Source: UBA2283 sp041658955
GTDB taxonomy: Bacteria > Patescibacteriota > Microgenomatia > UBA12405
Reading direction: 5' to 3'
Length of the DNA stretch: 21,493 nucleotides
Assembly: GCA_041658955.1 (NCBI GenBank)
Contig: JBAZZE010000014.1
Coordinates: forward strand, 1-21,493
In this document: piece after piece, positions 13,819 through 20,583 of the stretch
How the letters are laid out: each line of letters starts with the position of its first letter
How positions within the stretch are numbered: the first letter of the stretch is position 1
Notes under the pieces: model-generated
What the model was told of the DNA's origin: nothing
The model's input: only the letters and a program-made list of their open reading frames with translations
Database searches by the model: none
Made by a program: the position numbers and the translations under genes

Positions 13819-15588
13819 ATGAGCAAGAATTTTTACATTACTACCCCGATCTACTATATTAATGACATACCCCATATTGGCCATACTTGTACTACTGTGG
13901 CCGCTGATATTTTAGCGAGATTACACCGCCAAAATAATGAATCAGTATTTTTCTTAACTGGAACAGATGAACATGGGCAAAAAGTAGCTGAGTGTGCCGA
14001 AAAAGAAGGATTAGAACCACAAGTTTACTGCGATAGAATTGTCCCCAAGTTTATTGAGGCTTGGAAGTCGCTTAATATCTCAAATGACTTTTTCATTAGA
14101 ACTACTGATCCGAAGCATGAAGCCGTGGTCAATAGTTTATTAACAAAAATATATGAAAAAGGAGATGTCTACAAATCTAAATACGAAGGTTGGTACTGTG
14201 TTGGTTGTGAAAAGTTTCTAACTGAAACTGATTTGGTAGACGGACATTGTCCGCTTCATCCACCAGAAAAAACTGTAAAAAAGTCGGAAGAAAATTGGTT
14301 TTTTAAACTATCAAAATATGTTCCTCAAATTATTGAAATAATTGAAAAAGATAATTATATTTTTCCAATTGGCAAAAGAGCTGAAGTCATAGCAAAATTG
14401 AAGGGGGGAGTAACGGATATTTCTCTTTCACGAGAAAATGTATCTTGGGGGATTCCCCTACCATGGGATAAAAGTCAGACAGCTTACGTGTGGTTTGATG
14501 CACTAATTAATTACTATAGTGCCACTCAGTTTGTCGAAAGTAAATCAGAATTTTGGCCAGCAGACTTGCATCTTCTGGGTAAAGAAATACTTTGGTTTCA
14601 TACAGTAATTTGGCAAGCTATGCTGTTGTCGGCGGAGATCAAACTTCCTAAAAAAACATTCACCCATAGTTTTTATATGGTAGATGGACAAAAAATGTCC
14701 AAATCCCTTGGTAATGTTATTAGTCCACAGCAATTGGTGAACCAATTTGGGGTGGACGGAACTCGATACCTAATTGCTCGCTCATTCCCGTCTGAAAACG
14801 ATTCCGATGTGGGTATTGGTAGATTTGCCGAAAGATACAATGCAGATTTGGCCAATAATTTCGGAAACTTGGTAAGTCGATTGTGTAAACTGGGTGAAGG
14901 ACTGACTATCGACAAAGAGGAGATGGTAATTAGTGATGAGTTTACCAAGTTAATTGATACTTTAAAGTTTGATGAAGCGATAAGTGTGGTTTTTGAAAAC
15001 TTCGTAGATAAATCTAATAACCGATTGAATGAGGTAGCACCATGGAAACTTGAGGCTGCTGATCCATTAAGAGTAAATATCCTAACGGAGTGTATAAAAA
15101 ACCTACGAACAGCTGCCTTCCACTTAGCTTGTATAATGCCTGAGACTTGCAAGACCGTAGAAACAGTATTGACTGGTGAGATAAAACCACTGGTATCACC
15201 GTTATTTCCCCGAGTTGAAGTAAAAGAAATCCCAATAAATGTATTAACCGGAAAAATCATCTCCGGAAAAGTTGCTAATATTGAAAAATTAGCCGATCTA
15301 TCTATTCAACTTATAACTGTAAATGTGGGAGCAAAAGAATTGAAAATAGTTTGTGGAGATAACAGCCTTAAAATCGGACAGATTGTACCTGTGGCATTAC
15401 CAGGAGCCAAAGTGAAAGATAAAAACGGGGGAGAGATAAAAATAAAGAAAGGAAAAGTTCATGGAGTAGTATCTGAAGGGATGCTTTGTTCTTCCTTAGA
15501 ATTTGGGACTGGCTCAGATAATTCTCATATCCAAATATTAGATGAGAAGACTGAAATAGGATCGGAACTTACTATTAGTGCCCCCTAA
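13819..15588 (+). CDS. metG: Methionyl-tRNA synthetase with PheT-like C-terminal tRNA-binding domain
   Basis: This 589-residue class I synthetase charges tRNA-Met. Visible motifs are the HIGH box at 19-22, a single zinc knuckle (C127, C130, C144, H147), HLLGKEILWFH at 251-261, and the KMSKS loop at 292-296, followed by the anticodon-binding helical domain. Residues about 478-587 form an OB-fold tRNA-binding domain. Its sequence (IVCGDN, GQIVPVALPGA, GVVSEGMLCSSLEFG) looks more like the N-terminal domain of the PheRS beta chain than the usual MetG/Arc1p/EMAP-II version. The start gives the standard MetG N-terminus. A TATATT box lies 12 bases and a TAGCAT 6 bases before the ATG. The 3' end overlaps a convergent small gene by 14 bases. 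Confidence 0.95.
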   Translation: MSKNFYITTPIYYINDIPHIGHTCTTVAADILARLHRQNNESVFFLTGTDEHGQKVAECAEKEGLEPQVYCDRIVPKFIEAWKSLNISNDFFIRTTDPKHEAVVNSLLTKIYEKGDVYKSKYEGWYCVGCEKFLTETDLVDGHCPLHPPEKTVKKSEENWFFKLSKYVPQIIEIIEKDNYIFPIGKRAEVIAKLKGGVTDISLSRENVSWGIPLPWDKSQTAYVWFDALINYYSATQFVESKSEFWPADLHLLGKEILWFHTVIWQAMLLSAEIKLPKKTFTHSFYMVDGQKMSKSLGNVISPQQLVNQFGVDGTRYLIARSFPSENDSDVGIGRFAERYNADLANNFGNLVSRLCKLGEGLTIDKEEMVISDEFTKLIDTLKFDEAISVVFENFVDKSNNRLNEVAPWKLEAADPLRVNILTECIKNLRTAAFHLACIMPETCKTVETVLTGEIKPLVSPLFPRVEVKEIPINVLTGKIISGKVANIEKLADLSIQLITVNVGAKELKIVCGDNSLKIGQIVPVALPGAKVKDKNGGEIKIKKGKVHGVVSEGMLCSSLEFGTGSDNSHIQILDEKTEIGSELTISAP

Positions 15589-15832
15589 TAGTAACTGGCT
15601 GAACAAAACGAATCAGATCAGATCGAGGAACGACCTCGTGGGGTTCAATCACCACTGCAGGAGTTGAGGCAGCTTCAGGAGTTAAACGAGGCTGAGCGGT
15701 TTCCCTGGCGAGTGCAGCATTACGCTGTGCTTTTGCAAAAATTGCAGCAGTATCGAGTGGTGGATTTGCTTTTACCTCATTTTCCTGGTCGGTATGAATC
15801 TGATCAATGACCAAATCAAGTTTTGAGACCAT
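15575..15832 (-). CDS. Hypothetical 85-aa protein, GC-richer than its neighbours
   Basis: I do not recognise this protein. It has 85 residues, is hydrophilic with no membrane segment, and has an Ala- and Pro-rich middle (DTAAIFAKAQRNAALARETA, then PRLTPEAASTPAVV). It may be helical at the start and disordered in the centre. Support for coding is that an exact TATAAT lies five bases before the ATG, as at other genes here, and the frame fills the space between metG and tatD exactly, overlapping the metG end by 14 bases. Its GC content is near 50 percent by hand count over most of the frame, above that of the surrounding genes. It could have come in by transfer or be under different constraint. 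Confidence 0.55.
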   Translation of the reverse strand: MVSKLDLVIDQIHTDQENEVKANPPLDTAAIFAKAQRNAALARETAQPRLTPEAASTPAVVIEPHEVVPRSDLIRFVQPVTIRGH

Positions 15833-15837
15833 ACTAT

Positions 15838-15847
15838 ATTATATAAT
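15838..15847. promoter_or_regulatory. Palindromic shared -10 for two divergent genes
   Basis: ATTATATAAT is its own reverse complement. Read on the plus strand it gives TATAAT at 15842-15847, ten bases before the tatD ATG. Read on the minus strand it gives TATAAT at 15843-15838, five bases before the ATG of the 85-aa gene. Both consensus boxes therefore overlap in one symmetric element. I see no convincing -35 for either direction. Confidence 0.6.
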
Positions 15848-15857
15848 AAATACAAAT

Positions 15858-16586
15858 ATGATCGATACTCACGCCCATATCAGACAAGGAGACGAGCAAA
15901 AAATTGAAGGGCTGGAATGCGTTATATTATCCGCCAGTAATCTAAGCGACTCGGCAGAAAACATTAGATTGGCAGAAACAAACGAGAAGTTGTTACCAGC
16001 AATTGGGATACATCCCCAAGATATTCCAGGGAATGTTGATGGGACACTGGTAAAACTTGAAGAGCTCTTAAAAGAACATAAAGAGATTGTGGCAGTAGGG
16101 GAATGTGGATTGGATTTTTCCCGTGAGTATGACTTAAACACCCAAGTCAGAGTTTTTAAAGGTCAAATAGAGTTATCACAAAAATACAACAAACCATTGA
16201 TTATCCATAGTCGCAAAGCGATGGATGAAACTATTGAGATACTCGCCTCCTACCAAAATTTACGAGGGGTGATCCATTGTTACAGCGGTGGTAAAAAAAG
16301 AATTAATAAAATCTTAAACATGAATGGGGATTGGTACTTCGGAATAGACGGCAACTTGACTTATGAACCTGGACTTCAGGAAGTTCTTATGGGTATTCCT
16401 AAAGATAGACTCGTTTTGGAAACTGACTCACCGGAGTTGACACCAGTCCCCTTTAGAGGTGAAACGAATTTTCCAGAGTATGTGAAGTATGTTTATGAGA
16501 TGGTTAGTAAGTTATGGGGACTGAGTTTTGAAGACACAGAAAATCAGATCGATAAAAATGCCTGGCAATTGTTTAAATTGAGATAG
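15858..16586 (+). CDS. TatD-family metal-dependent hydrolase (DNase)
   Basis: This is a 242-residue TIM-barrel amidohydrolase of the TatD family, which includes 3'-5' DNases and quality-control nucleases. Metal-site residues are visible in order: HAH at 5-7 (MIDTHAHI), E82 in AVGECGLDF, H117 in PLIIHSRKA, H140 in GVIHCYSGG and D190 in LVLETDSPELTP. Length is slightly under the usual 255-265. I chose the ATG at 15858 because it gives the canonical MIDTHAH start. An earlier in-frame start at 15807 would run through the divergent promoter and adds only non-conserved residues. A TATAAT lies ten bases upstream. It ends two bases from the convergent DUF4239 gene. tatD often lies next to metG, as here. 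Confidence 0.92.
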   Translation: MIDTHAHIRQGDEQKIEGLECVILSASNLSDSAENIRLAETNEKLLPAIGIHPQDIPGNVDGTLVKLEELLKEHKEIVAVGECGLDFSREYDLNTQVRVFKGQIELSQKYNKPLIIHSRKAMDETIEILASYQNLRGVIHCYSGGKKRINKILNMNGDWYFGIDGNLTYEPGLQEVLMGIPKDRLVLETDSPELTPVPFRGETNFPEYVKYVYEMVSKLWGLSFEDTENQIDKNAWQLFKLR

Positions 16587-16588
16587 AT

Positions 16589-17347
16589 CTAGTAGTCTTC
16601 TTTGATGTGTTTTAGAGCTCTTTCGAATGGTTCTGGGGTTATATTCCAATTACCGACAAAAGGATTGTCTAAATCTTCAATAAGAAAATAAATCATAGTG
16701 ATTACAAAAGTCATGCAAAAGACTGCAAAAAGTGAATAGTAGACATTGGCGAATGGCATAATAATCAAACAAGAGACAACGAAAAAGGAAGCAATATACA
16801 AAAATGTCTTTAATAACGATGGTAATCGAGCGAGACTTTGATTAATTCTTTCAGTCCTCATATCAGAAAGATCGCCATAGTGGTTTACAATATGGTCAAA
16901 AATAATTTGATCGTGATCGTCATCAAATTTAATTCCTTGGATAACTTTAGAAATTTCTCTAAAGGCCAAACCACTTTCGGTATTTCTTTCCCCTTGTCCT
17001 AATTTTTGAAACTTTCCATTTATAACCATTTTGGCGTAGTTTTCGATGGCTTTTGCCATACTTAGGTTAAGTTTCTTATCTCGAAAATACAATGTTAGAC
17101 GGTATAATCGCTCGAGTCCTGAGGCTTCTTTATCAACATAGAGGGTGGTCTTGTTGTACTGACCCCAGACTTCAAAGACAACAAAAGCTGAGAGTAGTCC
17201 AAATAGCGTGGCAAATGCTCCAATAAAAGTGCTCAATCCGCCGACATCACTTAAGTAAAGATCAGTTTGAAATGTTTGACGAAAAAAATAACCAATAATA
17301 GTAATTACGATTGAAATTAGGAATGAATTTAATATCACTTTGTTCAT
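16589..17347 (-). CDS. DUF4239 (bestrophin-like) membrane protein
   Basis: This is a 252-residue membrane protein of the DUF4239 family. There are two hydrophobic segments near the N-terminus (about 7-23 and 38-60), then a soluble helical middle with VDKEASGLERLYRL, the conserved acidic EA-x-x-L segment of the family. Two further membrane segments lie at about 187-225, and the characteristic ending is DLDNPFVGNWNITPEPFERA. The family is distantly compared with bestrophin-type channels, but its function is not established. A TATTAT box sits six bases before the ATG, and the upstream thioredoxin-fold gene ends 17 bases away, so it could be read alone or with the block. It is convergent with tatD. 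Confidence 0.8.
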   Translation of the reverse strand: MNKVILNSFLISIVITIIGYFFRQTFQTDLYLSDVGGLSTFIGAFATLFGLLSAFVVFEVWGQYNKTTLYVDKEASGLERLYRLTLYFRDKKLNLSMAKAIENYAKMVINGKFQKLGQGERNTESGLAFREISKVIQGIKFDDDHDQIIFDHIVNHYGDLSDMRTERINQSLARLPSLLKTFLYIASFFVVSCLIIMPFANVYYSLFAVFCMTFVITMIYFLIEDLDNPFVGNWNITPEPFERALKHIKEDY

Positions 17348-17353
17348 GAAAAA

Positions 17354-17359
17354 ATAATA
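17354..17359 (-). promoter_or_regulatory. TATTAT -10-like box before the DUF4239 gene
   Basis: The minus strand reads TATTAT, then six bases (TTTTTC), then ATG. The site is very AT-rich, so chance occurrence is a real alternative. It is listed because it fits the spacing seen at other starts in this window. Confidence 0.28.
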
Positions 17360-17363
17360 TATT

Positions 17364-17606
17364 TTATTTTAAATAGTCTGAGATAATATTTTCCAACTCT
17401 TTTGAAGAAGGATACTTGTCGATAAAAGCCACTTCACCGTTGATTAATAGAATAGTATTGCCTTGGTAACCCATCGAGTAGACTCGATTCATGTCTTTAA
17501 TATATTCCGGATCAAAGTCGATCTGGAGTCTCTTACAGACTGCTTCAATTTCACTAAAAAGTTTTTTACCTTGAGGTAACCCACGGTCATAGAGTTGTAT
17601 TCTCAT
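17364..17606 (-). CDS. Thioredoxin-fold protein (Thioredoxin_3-like) without catalytic cysteines
   Basis: This is an 80-residue protein with the full beta-alpha-beta ... beta-beta-alpha outline of small glutaredoxin/thioredoxin_3-type proteins: MRIQLYDRG, helix from KKLFSEIEAVCKRL, then IKDMNRVYSMGYQGNTILLINGEVAFIDKYPSSKELENII. In redox-active relatives the first loop reads GCPxCKK. Here it is GLPQGKK, so both cysteines are gone. The cis-proline loop (normally TPALVINGK) reads NTILLINGE. The only Cys, at about residue 24, is in a helix. The protein is therefore unlikely to be a disulfide oxidoreductase and may act as a binding module. It follows the folD and 67-aa genes. TAAAAT lies five bases before the ATG. 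Confidence 0.72.
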   Translation of the reverse strand: MRIQLYDRGLPQGKKLFSEIEAVCKRLQIDFDPEYIKDMNRVYSMGYQGNTILLINGEVAFIDKYPSSKELENIISDYLK

Positions 17607-17611
17607 ATTTT

Positions 17612-17617
17612 ATTTTA
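17612..17617 (-). promoter_or_regulatory. TAAAAT -10-like box before the thioredoxin-fold gene
   Basis: The minus strand reads TAAAAT, AAAAT, ATG, with five bases between box and start. It matches -10 consensus at 5 of 6 positions but lies in AT-rich sequence, so confidence is low. Confidence 0.28.
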
Positions 17618-17624
17618 ACAATTA

Positions 17625-17828
17625 TTATCGACTAGTCGGTAATGTAGACTGTAATTTTTTAATTGCTGCCTCGACTTCTTCAAATTCACTAGGTTTTAGG
17701 TCAGGACAAGTTCTGGAATAAGAAATTAACTGATTTAATGAAAAAGTCCTTGAAGCAGGGTCGACATATTGGGCGTTATTTAGGTTGGTGGCGAGGAGTT
17801 TTATCAGAGCAACGTCAATTTCACTCAT
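17625..17828 (-). CDS. Hypothetical 67-aa protein coupled to folD
   Basis: I do not recognise this protein. It has 67 residues, is soluble and acidic, and is probably mostly helical: MSEIDVALIKLLATNLNNAQ and a second helix SEFEEVEAAIKKLQSTL, with a TFSLNQLISY middle. Its ATG overlaps the folD TGA (ATGA), so it is likely translated with folD. The coupling supports it being a real gene, but nothing in it suggests a folate role. Confidence 0.62.
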   Translation of the reverse strand: MSEIDVALIKLLATNLNNAQYVDPASRTFSLNQLISYSRTCPDLKPSEFEEVEAAIKKLQSTLPTSR

Positions 17829-18589
17829 TGAGTGGTATTATCCACCAAGTTTTGTAAAAGGCAAGCGATAGTCATCGGTCCTACTCCACCAACAGTAGGA
17901 GTTATATAGCTACAAAGTGGCGAAACATCGGTGAAATCAACATCACCACCGCCAATATCAATAACTACTGCACCCTGTTTGATATAGTCGCGGGTAATAA
18001 GTCCTTTCACACCTGTAGCTGAAAAAAGATAGTCGGCTCCCCTGCTGATTTTTTGAATGTTTTGAGTGAATTCGTTACAAACTTCGACGTGGCAATTTTC
18101 TTTTTCGAGAATATTTTTGAGAGGAATTCCAATGAGTTTGGAGTCATTAATTATTACCGCGTTTTTCTCCGCAAAAGTAAGTTGATACTTATTAAGTAGC
18201 GAGATTACTCCCCTAACCGCAGCCGGAGTATATGGTGAATTTTCAGTCAAACCATCAACGTCTTTTTGAGGATTTATAGTTGAGATTATGCTTTCTTTAT
18301 TGAGAAAAGAAGGCATGGGTAACTGTATAAAATATCCCGAAACAGTAATATCATTGTTTAGTTTGTTGGTAAGTTCGGTAATAGTAACTTCAGTAGTATC
18401 AGTTGGTAATCGATGGACTATACATTTTAGTCCTATCTCTACGCATCTTTTTTGTTTGAGTTCAACGTACTTTTGGCTATTTGGATCATCTCCTACCAAA
18501 ATAATATGAAGGGAAAGAGATGACAAATCTTTAGTTTTTAAAGTATTTATTATTTCCTGTGATAGAGATCTACCGTCTAAAATTATCAT
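17825..18589 (-). CDS. folD: FolD, methylene-THF dehydrogenase/cyclohydrolase, divergent
   Basis: This cytosolic enzyme interconverts 5,10-methylene-THF and 10-formyl-THF using NAD(P). Visible motifs are the catalytic YVELK (Y41, K45), QLPMP at 89-93, KDVDGL at 109-114, and PTVGGVGPMTIA at 231-242 in the last loop. It is short (254 residues against about 280-290). The usual VGRSxxVGxP cofactor-site segment reads INDSKLIGIP, and the common PCTP reads PYTP (119-122). These losses may change cofactor choice, since the Arg of GRS contacts the NADP phosphate in known structures. The active-site Lys and the surrounding core are kept, so activity is likely. The gene starts two bases after the CPBP protease stop and shares ATGA with the next gene. 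Confidence 0.9.
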   Translation of the reverse strand: MIILDGRSLSQEIINTLKTKDLSSLSLHIILVGDDPNSQKYVELKQKRCVEIGLKCIVHRLPTDTTEVTITELTNKLNNDITVSGYFIQLPMPSFLNKESIISTINPQKDVDGLTENSPYTPAAVRGVISLLNKYQLTFAEKNAVIINDSKLIGIPLKNILEKENCHVEVCNEFTQNIQKISRGADYLFSATGVKGLITRDYIKQGAVVIDIGGGDVDFTDVSPLCSYITPTVGGVGPMTIACLLQNLVDNTTQ

Positions 18590-18591
18590 TT

Positions 18592-19164
18592 TTATTTAAA
18601 AATACCGGAAAATAAATTCCACACAAAGTGATTAGCTATGGGAGCGTAGACTGATTTGGTCAAATAGAACAAATAAACATTGACAAAACCACTTATAAAA
18701 TTGGTAATTAAATAAGTGGACAACCCATAACCACTATAGTGATAGACAAAAATGGCGACCGGTATATGAGTCAGGGTGAAAAATAATCCATTAAGTATCA
18801 TTGGAAAAATAGGCTTTTTAAAACTTTTTAGCCAGCGATTGAGAAGATAACCTCGGAAAAATATCTCCTCAGTAATGGCAGTAAAAAGCGCTGAGACAAT
18901 GGCTAGATAAGTAAAATTTAATTGGGGGTGGTTTATAAAAATTCGCTCAAGAGATAGGACCAGTCCGACTGATAACCCGATTAGAATATTTCGACCAAAC
19001 TGTTTTTTATTTAGTCCCAAGTCACGGGCGCCGTTGACAATATAGATTGGTAATAGCCAGATAAAAGGTTTTAAAAATAAATCTTCTAATAAAACGTTTT
19101 CTTTGGAAATTAATCGATAGATAGTCCAAGCAATAAAAACAAAAGTGGCGACAATAATCGTCAT
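18592..19164 (-). CDS. CPBP-family intramembrane metalloprotease
   Basis: This is a 190-residue multi-pass protein of the CPBP (CAAX prenyl protease 2/Abi) family, glutamate-type intramembrane proteases. All three motifs are visible: EEIFFRG at 99-105 (paired Glu and Arg), FTLTHIP with H133, and PIANHFVWN with H179 and N183. About five or six hydrophobic segments surround them. Members cut membrane substrates or act in bacteriocin self-immunity. Which applies here is unknown. It is interesting that an SdpI-family gene lies two genes upstream, since both families contain immunity proteins. The start shares one base with the map stop (TAATG), so it is coupled to map. Confidence 0.88.
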   Translation of the reverse strand: MTIIVATFVFIAWTIYRLISKENVLLEDLFLKPFIWLLPIYIVNGARDLGLNKKQFGRNILIGLSVGLVLSLERIFINHPQLNFTYLAIVSALFTAITEEIFFRGYLLNRWLKSFKKPIFPMILNGLFFTLTHIPVAIFVYHYSGYGLSTYLITNFISGFVNVYLFYLTKSVYAPIANHFVWNLFSGIFK

Positions 19165-19922
19165 TATATTTGAGTTAAAATTTCTGATCCGTTATCAGTA
19201 ATTAAGACTGTATGCTCAAATTGGGCGGAAAGTGAGCCATCAATAGTGCGAATAGTCCAACCATCAGATTCATCAAGGGTGACTCGCCAACTTTTACTGG
19301 CATTGATCATCGGCTCGACAGTGAAGATCATACCTGGTTTTAAAACAGTATCGTGAGATGGGGTAGTGAAGTGAAAGACAAACGGGTCTTCGTGAAAATG
19401 GATACCAACTCCGTGTCCACCAAGTTCTCGTACTGGGATAAACCCAAATTGACCAACATACTTTTCAATAACTTGACCAACGGATGCGTTGAGGGACTTA
19501 CCTGGCTTTAGGGCATCAATAGCCAGATACATTGAGTCTTTGGTGGCTTTGATGAGTTGACGAGCCAGTGGACTAATTTCACCAACTGGATAAGTTGCTG
19601 AAGTATCTCCAAAATAACCATTAAGGATGGTAGTGACGTCGATATTAATAATATCTCCATTTTTCAAGATTTCCTTATCAGAAGGAATGCCATGACAAAC
19701 TACATTGTTTATCGAAGTGCAAATGCTTTTAGGATAACCGTTGTAATTTAAGGGGGCGGCAATTGCCCCATTTTTCGAGATAAATTCGACGGCTTTTTTG
19801 TCTAAAAATTCGGTGGAAATCCCCTCCTTAACAAAAGAGGCTACGTACTCCAAAGTCCGAGCTGCCAGTTGAGAAGATTTTTTGATTCCCTCTATTTGTG
19901 GGGGAGATTTGATGATAACCAC
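19164..19922 (-). CDS. map: Methionine aminopeptidase, type I
   Basis: This 252-residue pita-bread-fold enzyme removes the initiator Met from new proteins. Visible active-site residues are H77 (VCHGIP), D95 (INIDVT), D106 (YFGDTS), H170 (LGGHGVGIHFHE), E203 (FTVEPMI) and E236 (QFEHTVLIT), a complete type I dinuclear metal site. There is no N-terminal extension. The start is a GTG at 19922, and TATAAT lies five bases before it, with no Shine-Dalgarno sequence. Thirteen bases separate it from the upstream SdpI-family gene, so it can be read from its own promoter. It is followed directly by the CPBP protease gene. Confidence 0.95.
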   Translation of the reverse strand: MVIIKSPPQIEGIKKSSQLAARTLEYVASFVKEGISTEFLDKKAVEFISKNGAIAAPLNYNGYPKSICTSINNVVCHGIPSDKEILKNGDIINIDVTTILNGYFGDTSATYPVGEISPLARQLIKATKDSMYLAIDALKPGKSLNASVGQVIEKYVGQFGFIPVRELGGHGVGIHFHEDPFVFHFTTPSHDTVLKPGMIFTVEPMINASKSWRVTLDESDGWTIRTIDGSLSAQFEHTVLITDNGSEILTQI

Positions 19923-19927
19923 GAGTT

Positions 19928-19933
19928 ATTATA
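19928..19933 (-). promoter_or_regulatory. TATAAT -10 five bases before map
   Basis: The minus strand reads TATAAT, AACTC, GTG. It is an exact -10 consensus placed so that transcription would begin at the start codon. It lies in the 13-base gap between the SdpI-family gene and map, partly over the 3' neighbourhood of the upstream gene. No clear -35 is seen. Confidence 0.5.
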
Positions 19934-19935
19934 CC

Positions 19936-20583
19936 TCAATGATGACTTTTCGGCCTCTTGGATATTTTGGTGTATTCCCAATAAGAATAGAAATAAATGA
20001 CAGCAATGGACACTAATAAAGGAATAAAAAATACATAAAAAGTCACTGATGGAAAAATCATGCCAATTAGTGTCAAAATGGCAACCATTTTAAACATGGT
20101 GGCACCGAGTTTGTGCGTTTTTTGCCAGACGACAGGGTCAGACATGGTCCATGGTGTTCTAATTCCGACAAACCAATTCATTTTAGTGTTTTGTAAGAGA
20201 ATGGCAGTATAGAAAAACAGGAAAGATAGTCCAGGAGACATAAATTGAGTCAGATTGAATACCACCCCAAAATTCCAAGCCAAGGTTAATAGGTAAATAT
20301 AAAACAAAAAGGAAAAGATTACGATCATAAAGTTGTCGTAATGTCCCTCAAACTGTTTGAAGTTTTTTTGATATGGTTCTAACTTGGGAAGGAAAAGAAA
20401 CAAGACATACATGGCCAAAGAAATGAATGGCATAAGAAATAATGCTGTCATTCTGGGCATATACCCGTCAACTTCACCACTGATACCCCAGTGTGAAGCC
20501 ATCAGAAGTGGCATATAAGGAATAGCAATTATCGCCAGTACAAAGCTTAGTACCAAAATAAAAAGTGGGGTAATTTTTTTCAT
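19936..20583 (-). CDS. SdpI-family / DUF1648 integral membrane protein
   Basis: This is a 215-residue protein with about six membrane segments. The N-terminal DUF1648 signature is visible as PLLMASHWGISGEVDGYMPR (about 25-44), and the SdpI signature later as NWFVGIRTPWTMSDPVVWQKTHKLG. SdpI of Bacillus gives immunity to the SdpC toxin and also senses it. Most members in other bacteria have unknown roles, so no toxin immunity is claimed. Its ATG follows directly on the stop codon of the 230-aa protein with no gap, so the two are co-transcribed and probably functionally linked. A charged tail (KISKRPKSHH) ends the protein. Confidence 0.88.
   Translation of the reverse strand: MKKITPLFILVLSFVLAIIAIPYMPLLMASHWGISGEVDGYMPRMTALFLMPFISLAMYVLFLFLPKLEPYQKNFKQFEGHYDNFMIVIFSFLFYIYLLTLAWNFGVVFNLTQFMSPGLSFLFFYTAILLQNTKMNWFVGIRTPWTMSDPVVWQKTHKLGATMFKMVAILTLIGMIFPSVTFYVFFIPLLVSIAVIYFYSYWEYTKISKRPKSHH

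Noticed and set aside
14673..15260. 195-codon minus-strand frame
   Set aside because: It lies entirely inside metG, which has complete motifs. The translation shows no recognisable domain and reads as an antisense shadow.
13819..15588. Programmed or rare features in metG such as an intein or split
   Set aside because: HIGH, zinc knuckle and KMSKS are at normal spacing. The only unusual part is the C-terminal domain type.
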